From Lachnospiraceae bacterium UBA7179 (lineage in GTDB: Bacteria > Bacillota > Clostridia > Lachnospirales > Lachnospiraceae), in NCBI GenBank assembly GCA_002491195.1, contig DKVL01000094.1, positions 43,072 through 49,060 of the forward strand: a stretch of 5,989 nucleotides of DNA, read 5' to 3'. Under the pieces are notes generated by a model. It was not told the origin of the DNA. It was given only the letters and a program-made list of their open reading frames with translations, and did no database searches. Made by a program: the position numbers and the translations under genes. Shown here piece after piece: positions 1-5,449 of this stretch. Positions within the stretch are counted from its first letter, which is position 1. Each line of letters begins with the position of its first letter.

Positions 1-58
1 ACGAACTTCGTTCGTCGCGCAAATAGATTTTTGCATCTCAATCGGTACGTTTTCTCAC

Positions 59-82
59 GGAATGCGCAGTTCAGCGCATTCC
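59..82. repeat. Perfect 9-bp inverted repeat (stem-loop)
   Basis: GGAATGCGC at 59-67 is the exact reverse complement of GCGCATTCC at 74-82, with a 6-nt loop AGTTCA. This is the most stable hairpin I can see in the window. On the minus strand it follows the YjbR gene by about 60 nt, but it is followed by GTGAGAAAACG rather than a U-tract. It is therefore a stem-loop of unknown role and not a confident terminator. Confidence 0.7.
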
Positions 83-94
83 TGACCTGTGAAC

Positions 95-118
95 AGTAAC
101 ATATCAATCACTGTTACT
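95..118. repeat. 7-bp inverted repeat with an alternative pairing
   Basis: AGTAACA (95-101) pairs with TGTTACT (112-118) across a 10-nt loop. In the minus-strand transcript an overlapping pairing, AACAGT with ACTGTT, uses partly the same bases, so two mutually exclusive hairpins are possible. No function is apparent. Confidence 0.5.
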
Positions 119-141
119 TCGTATTGAATTGCCATAAAATG

Positions 142-489
142 TTATCCCCCGTTTTTAGATTCGTTTCTGATCAGATCATAACTCTCCGCTATCATCCGTT
201 TCACGTCCTCATCAGGAACACTCCCATCGAGAATCACTGTATTCCAATGCGCCTTATTCTGATGGTAGCCTGGAATCACAGACTTGTATGTATGCCTCCA
301 GAAATCTCTCCATTCCGGATCGACTTTGACATTGATTCGCATCTGTCCCTGATATTCATAAGTCCACAAGAACGCCTTCTTATTTTTCCTGTATCGCACC
401 AGGATCCAGTTTGTGTCATGAAACGGGGCATCCTGATACACGTCCTGAAAAGTAAGCCCATATTTTAATGCCTCTTCTCTCGTTGTCAC
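142..489 (-). CDS. YjbR/MmcQ-family protein (first paralog)
   Basis: A 115-residue soluble protein of the YjbR/MmcQ family, small alpha/beta proteins often annotated as putative DNA-binding; the biochemical role is not settled. The family signature is clear: the N-terminal TREEALKYGLTFQDVYQDAPF segment (about 3-23), a beta-rich middle (27-57), then GYHQNKAHWN (74-83) and DGSVPDE (88-94), and a C-terminal helix ending in SYDLI. The length is normal for the family. The start is GTG at 489, which fits the family's usual N-terminus; AGGAGG lies 11 nt upstream. There is no signal peptide or membrane helix. It follows the response regulator by 31 nt on the same strand, so it is probably the last gene of the kinase operon. 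A second paralog lies at 3975-4340. The family call is firm; any role in the signalling pathway is inference from position. Confidence 0.85.
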   Translation of the reverse strand: MTTREEALKYGLTFQDVYQDAPFHDTNWILVRYRKNKKAFLWTYEYQGQMRINVKVDPEWRDFWRHTYKSVIPGYHQNKAHWNTVILDGSVPDEDVKRMIAESYDLIRNESKNGG

Positions 490-497
490 ACTGTCAT

Positions 498-506
498 CCC
501 CCTCCT
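498..506 (-). promoter_or_regulatory. Ribosome binding site for the GTG-started YjbR gene
   Basis: The minus strand reads AGGAGGGGG across 498-506. Its AGGAGG core ends 11 nt before the GTG at 489, slightly long but workable. An ATG at 497, only 3 nt after the core, is out of frame and opens a three-codon frame that stops at TGA (486-488), so the GTG is the usable start. Confidence 0.6.
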
Positions 507-520
507 TCCTACCATCTGTA

Positions 521-898
521 TCACCTGTGCTCTTTTAAAATACGGTCAATCCGCCTGTGCAGTTCTTCTCCATGAAAGGGTTTGATCACATAGTCATAAA
601 TTCCAAGCTTAGAGCTCTCCACCACCGATGCTTTATCCTGCTTTGAGGTGAGCATCATCACTGGAATATCCTTATATTTCTCCATTCCACGGATTTCCCG
701 CAGCGTCTCGATACCACTCTTTTGCGCCATCTGTATATCCATGAGAATCAGATCCGGTTTCTCCCTCCGCAGATATTGCAAAGCGCGTTCTCCCGAATTC
801 ATTGGAATCACCTCATAGTCCCTTTTCAACTCCTGCTCAATCGTGGCAAGACTGATCGCGTTATCATCCACCGCTAATATTCTCATTTTCTCCATCAT
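521..898 (-). CDS. Single-domain (CheY-like) response regulator
   Basis: A 125-residue protein consisting only of a phosphoacceptor receiver domain. The acidic pair D11/D12 (AVDDN), the phosphorylation site D54 (LILMD), T84 (MLTS) and K106 (IKPF) are all present, so it should be phosphorylatable. No DNA-binding, enzymatic or other output domain follows. It ends ILKEHR right after helix 5. After D54 the usual MPxMDG loop reads MAQKSG. The start is placed at ATG 898, preceded by AAAGGGG 10 nt upstream (909-915). A GTG at 925 would add nine residues but has no ribosome binding site. It lies 65 nt downstream of the hybrid kinase on the same strand, so it is the likely terminal Asp acceptor from the kinase's Hpt domain. 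Output would then be by protein-protein contact; the partner is not visible. Confidence 0.88.
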   Translation of the reverse strand: MMEKMRILAVDDNAISLATIEQELKRDYEVIPMNSGERALQYLRREKPDLILMDIQMAQKSGIETLREIRGMEKYKDIPVMMLTSKQDKASVVESSKLGIYDYVIKPFHGEELHRRIDRILKEHR

Positions 899-963
899 GT
901 TCCATTTTCCCCTTTCTTTATCCACGCTCTAACGACCGTTCGTCATATATGAAATACACACGT

Positions 964-3831
964 TCAAAGAGTATCTTCTATCCCAAGAAGTTCCCTCAGC
1001 GCCTGTTCTGCCGCCTCGTCTTCGTACAGCTTTAACAATCCTTGAATCTCTGTCAGCTTTTTCTCTATATCAAACTGCAATTGATAAGTCAAAAGTTCCT
1101 CGATTTTACAGGCACAGTCCTTTGCATGAAAATTTTCCAGACTTTCCAATGCCTCCTTAATCAGATGCATACATTCTACATCGCCGATCAGCTGTCTTTT
1201 CTCTCCCACATCGTTTCGCTCCCGGCGATGCATGAGAAAGTTGGAAATATGATCAATCTGCGCTTTATACGCCGTTAGAAGTTCCTGTATATGTGCATCG
1301 ACATACGCTGTATCTCCTCTGTCTACTGCCTTTTCCTGCTCCCTGGCACGAACTGACACTCCCATGGCGCCCACATTGGCGGAGGCACTCTTCAAGCCAT
1401 GCACTTCTATTCCATAAGACTTGTAGTCTCGCTTTTCCCAAAGTTTCTCCAAAACAGACAGTTTCCGCTTCCCTTCCAGACAATACAGATTCAGCAGTTC
1501 AATATAATCCGCAGCACTGCCGGAATAGCGCCTGACTACTTCATCTGTGTCAATCCCTTCAATCACAACATCTTGAAATTCCATACTCCTGCTGTTATCA
1601 ACCTTCCCAATATCCAACCATGCTTCACTTGCTGTAATCTTTTTTGCAGGAATCCATTTCAACAAGGCCTCATGCAGCAGTTTCCTATCCAATGGTTTCG
1701 CGAGAAAATCCTGAAACCCGTTTTCGAGAAAAGTCTTTTTAACACCTTCCATGGCATTTGCGGTCAGCGCGATGATCACTGGATGCGATCCGTTCTCCCC
1801 ACATTCACTGCGGATGATCTGTACCGCCTCGATCCCATCCATCTCCGGCATCATATGATCCATAAAAATGATATCATAACAAGTCTGGTGCACAAGCGCA
1901 ATCGCCGCTGCTCCACTCTCCGCCTCGGTAATTTCCAAACCATAGGACTGCAGAACAATCTTTGCGATTTTTCTGTTGATGGCGTTGTCATCTACCACCA
2001 ACACCTTGCAGTTCGCCACCGTAAATGGCTCAAGTTTCTCCTCCATCTTGACCGCTGCCGCCGAAACCTCAGCCACAGGTCTGCTGTCCACGATTTTCTG
2101 CGGGATTTGCACAAGAAATGTAGTGCCTTCCCCATACACACTCTCTACCTGGATTGTCCCCTGCATCAACTCTACCAAATGTTTCGTGATCGGAAGCCCC
2201 AGCCCAGTTCCCTCCGCCATGCGGTTTCTCTTGGAGTCCACCTGCTTAAAATTTTCAAAGATCTCCTTTAAGTCCTCTTCTCGTATCCCACACCCTGTAT
2301 CCTCAATCCGAAATAGCAGATGCTCCGTCTCCTCTGTCTCTCCCCGCTCTCCAGCAACAGAAAGTGTAACATACCCCTCCTTCGTAAATTTTAACGCGTT
2401 GTTTAAAAGATTAATCAAAATCTGTTTCACCCTGCCTTCATCACCCAGATACCGACAAGGCATCATCATATCAAACTCCCTTTTCAATTCAAGTCCGCGC
2501 TGCGACGCCACCACGTCCATCATATTGAGAACCTCATCCACAAGCGATTTCACATGATATTCTGTCATAACCAGTTCCATCTTGCCCGATTCCACCTTCG
2601 ACAGATCCAGAATATCGTTGATCAACGCTAAGAGATTACGCGAAGCGGACTTGATATCGCAGGCGTACTCATACACACTGTGTCCCCTACTCTCCTCCAT
2701 GATAATATCACTCAGCCCCACGATCGCGTTCATCGGCGTCCGAATCTCATGGGACATATTGGCAAGAAATGCGCTCTTTGCAAGATTGGCCTGCTCTGCC
2801 TGTTCCCGCACCTGTTTCATCTCTTCGATATAATTTTCCGTCTCCGTAATATCATAAATCAGGACAACATAGCCTTTATTTTTCTCGAATTTATCCAGAA
2901 TTGGCTCCACTCGTTCCTGATAAAAACAGCCATTCAGGCTAAATCCTTTCTTCGCCCCTTCTTCCAGCATCTCTTTTGGAAGTCCCGCCAGCATCTCGAT
3001 CGGCTTTCCGATCATGTGGCTGCTCAGATCCGCAAAAATTTTAGCTGCAGCCGGATTATAATTGGTAATCTGCCTCTGTTCATCGAGTGCGATCACGCCG
3101 TCACTCATGCTGTCCAGCAGTATCCCAAAAGCCAGACTGCTGAAATCATACACCTTCCTGCTCCAGATCAGTATCACGACTCCCGAGAGCACCAACCCCA
3201 AAACAACCGGTGTCAGATCATAAATCTGTATCAGTTTCATAGCATAAATGTACAGCGCAAACACTGGCAAAGAAGAAAGTACAAAAATCAGTTTGCACTT
3301 TCTGTCCGCGGCATACTCTGGCATTTTAACACAGACATGAACCAGGGCATACAGGGACATGACATATGGCACAGCCGTACCAAACAGCATGAAAATCCAA
3401 TATCCTGGTCCATAATCCAGATTCAGATAACCGCCATATCTATTGATATTCTCTATCCATTCTATATTATGGTAATACAAATGATGCAAATCACAAGTGA
3501 AAACAAGACCAAAAACGAAGACATCTACTACTTTCAAAACGAATAAAATTTTTTTCGGCGTTTTTTCGTAGCAATAGCTGAATATGAAATAACAATAACT
3601 GATTGGGATTGTCAAGGAACCCAGATACTCAATCTTGACGGCCACCAGAGCTGCCTCCAGCGTAGGAGCAGTTAGTTCCAACAGATAACCTACATTCTGT
3701 ATCAGTGAACCAATCAGGAAATACTGCATAAGCTTCTGCTCCCTGGAGCCATCACCCTTGAGCAGAAGCAGCAGTGCAACAATAATCGTAATAATTCCAC
3801 AAATTTCAATTCCCAAAAATACAACACTCAT
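964..3831 (-). CDS. Hybrid sensor histidine kinase (7TM-PAS-HisKA-HATPase-REC-Hpt)
   Basis: A 955-residue membrane sensor kinase. About seven hydrophobic helices occupy residues 8-224 (roughly 8-25, 36-54, 66-87, 95-113, 143-168, 179-198, 206-224), matching the 7TM N-terminal sensor region of some Bacillota kinases. A PAS-like domain follows at about 232-330 (DGVIALDEQRQITNYNPAA), then a short coiled linker. HisKA has MSHEIRTPMN with H361. The ATPase domain has the N box ILINLLNNALKFT (471-483), G1 DTGCGI (511-516), the F box near 524-532 and G2 GTGLGL (541-546). The receiver has D614/D615, D658, T690 and K712. The Hpt domain has H811 in HGLKSASANVGA. All catalytic residues are present, so a His-Asp-His relay within one chain is expected. 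A helical tail (about 880-955) has no domain I recognise. The ligand is unknown. A sigma-A-like promoter lies upstream, and the response regulator and YjbR genes follow on the same strand. Confidence 0.95.
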   Translation of the reverse strand: MSVVFLGIEICGIITIIVALLLLLKGDGSREQKLMQYFLIGSLIQNVGYLLELTAPTLEAALVAVKIEYLGSLTIPISYCYFIFSYCYEKTPKKILFVLKVVDVFVFGLVFTCDLHHLYYHNIEWIENINRYGGYLNLDYGPGYWIFMLFGTAVPYVMSLYALVHVCVKMPEYAADRKCKLIFVLSSLPVFALYIYAMKLIQIYDLTPVVLGLVLSGVVILIWSRKVYDFSSLAFGILLDSMSDGVIALDEQRQITNYNPAAAKIFADLSSHMIGKPIEMLAGLPKEMLEEGAKKGFSLNGCFYQERVEPILDKFEKNKGYVVLIYDITETENYIEEMKQVREQAEQANLAKSAFLANMSHEIRTPMNAIVGLSDIIMEESRGHSVYEYACDIKSASRNLLALINDILDLSKVESGKMELVMTEYHVKSLVDEVLNMMDVVASQRGLELKREFDMMMPCRYLGDEGRVKQILINLLNNALKFTKEGYVTLSVAGERGETEETEHLLFRIEDTGCGIREEDLKEIFENFKQVDSKRNRMAEGTGLGLPITKHLVELMQGTIQVESVYGEGTTFLVQIPQKIVDSRPVAEVSAAAVKMEEKLEPFTVANCKVLVVDDNAINRKIAKIVLQSYGLEITEAESGAAAIALVHQTCYDIIFMDHMMPEMDGIEAVQIIRSECGENGSHPVIIALTANAMEGVKKTFLENGFQDFLAKPLDRKLLHEALLKWIPAKKITASEAWLDIGKVDNSRSMEFQDVVIEGIDTDEVVRRYSGSAADYIELLNLYCLEGKRKLSVLEKLWEKRDYKSYGIEVHGLKSASANVGAMGVSVRAREQEKAVDRGDTAYVDAHIQELLTAYKAQIDHISNFLMHRRERNDVGEKRQLIGDVECMHLIKEALESLENFHAKDCACKIEELLTYQLQFDIEKKLTEIQGLLKLYEDEAAEQALRELLGIEDTL

Positions 3832-3840
3832 AACACGATA

Positions 3841-3849
3841 TCACCACAT
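3841..3849 (-). other. Possible two-codon leader ORF (ATG TGG TGA)
   Basis: In the untranslated leader of the kinase, the minus strand reads ATG TGG TGA at 3849-3841, ending 9 nt before the kinase ATG at 3831 and in the same frame. The best purine-rich site in the leader, AGGAAAAGGA at 3861-3870, sits 11 nt before this ATG and about 29 nt before the kinase start. The kinase itself has only a weak GTGGTGA nearby. It may be chance, or a minimal upstream frame that tunes kinase translation by reinitiation. Confidence 0.25.
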
Positions 3850-3893
3850 AAAATGATTATTCCTTTTCCTTTACATAGAAATAAGATAATTTT

Positions 3894-3922
3894 ATAATAT
3901 CAGCAAATCGTGTATTTGTCTA
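3894..3922 (-). promoter_or_regulatory. Sigma-A-like promoter of the kinase operon
   Basis: On the minus strand, TAGACA (-35, 3917-3922) and TATTAT (-10, 3894-3899) are separated by exactly 17 bp; each matches the consensus at five of six positions. The surrounding DNA is very A+T rich. Transcription would start near 3887, giving a leader of about 55 nt before the kinase ATG. The site lies between the stop of the second YjbR gene (3975) and the kinase, so the kinase operon can be expressed separately from the GNAT-YjbR pair. Confidence 0.7.
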
Positions 3923-3974
3923 TATTTCACCATAATTCCATTAAAAATAGCATAGATCCTGCACATATTTTATA

Positions 3975-4340
3975 TCAAATATCCCCCAGGATTTCCTGCT
4001 GTTTCTTCTTGCTCAATCCTCCAAGCACCAGCTGATAGGATTTGTCCAACAGGTCTTTGAGCAGCTCATCGGGAACCGCTCCATCAGGTTTCACAGAATT
4101 CCAGTGTACTTTATTCATATAATATCCCGGAACGATATCCTCATACTGCTTCCTTAGGAAATCACCCTCCTCCGGCTCCAGCTTCAGTGTAATATAGTAA
4201 GGTTCGTCCTTCTCGTTCAGACAGACTGCAGCAAATAACTTGCCACCAATCTGATAGCGAATCCAGTTCCATTCTTTCTTGAGGTCTTTCGTCACACCAG
4301 CTTTTTCCAGCAAATATTCATCAATCCAAATATATCTCAT
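3975..4340 (-). CDS. YjbR/MmcQ-family protein (second paralog)
   Basis: A 121-residue soluble protein of the same YjbR/MmcQ family as the gene at 142-489. The shared core is GYYMNKVHWNSV (72-83) and DGAVPDE (86-92), followed by a C-terminal helix ending SYQLV. It differs in the N-terminal half (WIDEYLLEKAGVTKDLKKEWNW) and has a lysine-rich tail (SKKKQQEILGDI), so the two are diverged paralogs and not a recent duplication. The start is ATG 4340, set by AAAAGGAG at 4349-4356 with an 8-nt spacer. An in-frame ATG at 4385 would overlap the upstream acetyltransferase gene and lies before that site. It starts 22 nt after the GNAT stop, so the two genes are probably co-transcribed. Function is unknown beyond the family. 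Confidence 0.85.
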   Translation of the reverse strand: MRYIWIDEYLLEKAGVTKDLKKEWNWIRYQIGGKLFAAVCLNEKDEPYYITLKLEPEEGDFLRKQYEDIVPGYYMNKVHWNSVKPDGAVPDELLKDLLDKSYQLVLGGLSKKKQQEILGDI

Positions 4341-4348
4341 ATAACAAA

Positions 4349-4356
4349 CTCCTTTT
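4349..4356 (-). promoter_or_regulatory. Ribosome binding site deciding the start of the second YjbR gene
   Basis: The minus strand reads AAAAGGAG, followed by 8 nt and then ATG at 4340. This strong, well-spaced site lies downstream of the upstream in-frame ATGs at 4385 and 4370, making the shorter 121-residue protein the likely product. Confidence 0.75.
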
Positions 4357-4362
4357 GGTATT

Positions 4363-4875
4363 TTATGCATATGATACTCGTGCATACATCTTCATATCCA
4401 GCACATTTCCATTCTTGACAGCATTGCTGCGCAGAAGTCCTTCAAACTGAAACCCTGCCTTTTCCAGGACACGGCAAGACGCTGCGTTATAGGCAAATGG
4501 CTCTGCAAAGATTCTAATGATATCAGTATGTCCGAACACATAATCACACACTTGCATTACTGCACTCGTCCCCAAACCTTTTCCCCAGTAATGCTCCCCG
4601 ATATAATATCCCATCTCAGCCGTTCTGAAATGAATATTCTCACACCGAAACACGCCGATACTGCCAACCAGCTTGTCTCCGACTGTTATTGCAAACGCAA
4701 AGGTTTTCGTCTGGTCAGCAGACAGCATCGCCTGAATATAATCCTCCGCATCTTTTGTCGTATAAGGATAAGGAAGCCCATCTCGCAGATTGTCCAAAAT
4801 CTTTTTATTGTTCAACATCTCTGCCAGATTTGAAGCATCTGTCATTTTCCACTTTCTTATTGTACATTCCATCAT
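4363..4875 (-). CDS. GNAT-family N-acetyltransferase (RimJ/RimL-like)
   Basis: A 170-residue cytoplasmic GNAT acetyltransferase, expected to move an acetyl group from acetyl-CoA to an amine; the substrate (protein N-terminus, amino acid, polyamine or drug) cannot be told. The fold is complete: IRKWKMTDASNLAEML (6-21) begins beta1-alpha1, KLVGSIGVF (68-76) is the central strand pair, EMGYYIGEHYWGKGLGT (87-103) carries the pyrophosphate-binding loop, and N130 with RVLEKAGF (135-142) is the usual C-terminal motif. The order and length fit the RimJ/RimL-type Acetyltransf_3 group. The start is ATG 4875, with AGGAAGG (4882-4888) 6 nt upstream; the adjacent ATG at 4872 is also possible. It is the first gene of a leftward pair with the second YjbR paralog, and it diverges from the cupin gene across 169 bp. 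Confidence 0.9.
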   Translation of the reverse strand: MMECTIRKWKMTDASNLAEMLNNKKILDNLRDGLPYPYTTKDAEDYIQAMLSADQTKTFAFAITVGDKLVGSIGVFRCENIHFRTAEMGYYIGEHYWGKGLGTSAVMQVCDYVFGHTDIIRIFAEPFAYNAASCRVLEKAGFQFEGLLRSNAVKNGNVLDMKMYARVSYA

Positions 4876-4938
4876 TTTCCACCTTCCTGTCTTTTAACGC
4901 AATTTTATCCAATCCTAACCCGCTTTTTTGCTGGTAAA

Positions 4939-4990
4939 ATAACTCTTGTCACACCCATATGATAACTCTTAATCTGTATTTTGGGTGTGA
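4939..4990. promoter_or_regulatory. Candidate operator: interleaved direct and inverted 9-bp repeats
   Basis: In the divergent region between the GNAT and cupin genes, ATAACTCTT occurs twice in the same orientation (4939-4947 and 4962-4970), a 23-bp period or about two helical turns. Interleaved with it, TCACACCCA (4949-4957) is the exact reverse complement of TGGGTGTGA (4982-4990), 33 bp apart or about three turns. AraC-family proteins commonly bind direct repeats spaced about two turns, and an AraC-type gene lies just beyond the cupin gene. A role as operator is inference. I could not identify a convincing -35/-10 pair for either flanking gene. No T-run follows the inverted repeat, which argues against a terminator. 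Confidence 0.45.
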
Positions 4991-5030
4991 TCAGCAATAT
5001 ACAAACCATTTATCAAATCATTATTTATTC

Positions 5031-5037
5031 AAGGAGG
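5031..5037 (+). promoter_or_regulatory. Strong ribosome binding site of the cupin gene
   Basis: AAGGAGG, nearly a full anti-Shine-Dalgarno match, lies 7 nt before the ATG at 5045. It fixes the cupin start and suggests efficient translation. Confidence 0.85.
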
Positions 5038-5044
5038 TCTATTC

Positions 5045-5434
5045 ATGGACAACAAATTATTTGAAGCATTTAACAACGGGACATTAAAACTGCCTGGAAA
5101 ATCTGCGCTGTTTGCAGATATTTCATGGTCAAAGCACCCAACATTTGAGGGTGTGGAGCTCAAACATATCATCACCGCCAAAGACACTGATGGCCAGTTC
5201 AGCTACCATCTCGTCCGCATTGCGCCAGACAAAAGCATCCTGAATCACATTCACAAAACACAGCTGGAAACCCACGAAGTGATTGCCGGTTCTGGCATCT
5301 GTATAATCGATGGCAGCACGATCTCCTATGAAGTCGGAACCATTTCCATCATACCAGCCAGCATCCCTCATGAAGTCCATGCTGGAAAAGAAGGGCTTAA
5401 CCTTTTTGCCAAATTCATTCCTGCACTCTGCTAG
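5045..5434 (+). CDS. Single-domain cupin protein
   Basis: A 129-residue soluble protein with one cupin beta-barrel. Motif 1 is intact: H68-I-H70, four residues, E75, six residues, G82. Motif 2 is GTISIIPASIPH (98-109), with H109 as the fourth likely metal ligand and S106 where Gly is common. A three-His-one-Glu metal site is therefore expected. Cupins of this size include isomerases, dioxygenases and ligand-binding proteins, and the sequence does not decide among them. The first 45 residues (FADISWSKHPTFEGVELKHI) form the leading strands. There is no signal peptide. The start is fixed by AAGGAGG 7 nt upstream. It is transcribed alone, divergent from the GNAT gene and tail-to-tail with an AraC-family regulator 15 nt away. 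That regulator could control it, and both could concern the same small molecule; this is inference. Confidence 0.85.
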   Translation: MDNKLFEAFNNGTLKLPGKSALFADISWSKHPTFEGVELKHIITAKDTDGQFSYHLVRIAPDKSILNHIHKTQLETHEVIAGSGICIIDGSTISYEVGTISIIPASIPHEVHAGKEGLNLFAKFIPALC

Positions 5435-5449
5435 CACATAGTTGACCCT

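Larger units (their letters stand above)
1..141. other. Gene-free segment rich in short stem-loops
   Basis: No credible coding sequence lies here; it is the region downstream of the leftward YjbR gene that ends at 142. Four short inverted repeats can be read: ACGAAC/GTTCGT at 1-15 (3-nt loop), GCAAA/TTTGC at 19-34, a perfect 9-bp pair at 59-82, and a 7-bp pair at 95-118. None is followed by a T-run on either strand, so none is a textbook intrinsic terminator. The segment may be a structured 3' untranslated region or a copy of a dispersed intergenic palindromic element. This is inference, because only one copy is visible and the left end is cut by the window. Confidence 0.5.

Noticed and set aside
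899..925. Upstream GTG start of the response regulator
   Set aside because: It would add nine residues with no ribosome site; AAAGGGG is placed for the ATG at 898 and the receiver domain begins right after it.
930..945. Palindrome-like ACGACCGTTCGT between kinase and response regulator
   Set aside because: Only a 4-bp arm pairs across a 4-nt centre; the resemblance to the palindrome at 1-15 is an 8-base match expected by chance.
1399..2271. 290-residue open frame on the plus strand
   Set aside because: It lies wholly antisense to the catalytic and receiver part of the kinase, lacks recognisable motifs and has a composition typical of a shadow frame.
2680..3546. 288-residue open frame on the plus strand
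   Set aside because: It is antisense to the membrane and PAS parts of the kinase, is rich in His, Gln and Ile as expected for a shadow frame, and has no ribosome site.
3945..3970. Possible terminator after the second YjbR gene
   Set aside because: AAAATA/TATTTT with GCA/TGC can pair only with a bulge and gives a weak A+T hairpin, not enough to call a terminator.
4341..4385. Longer N-terminus for the second YjbR gene
   Set aside because: The extension would overlap the acetyltransferase gene, and the clear AAAAGGAG site lies downstream of it.
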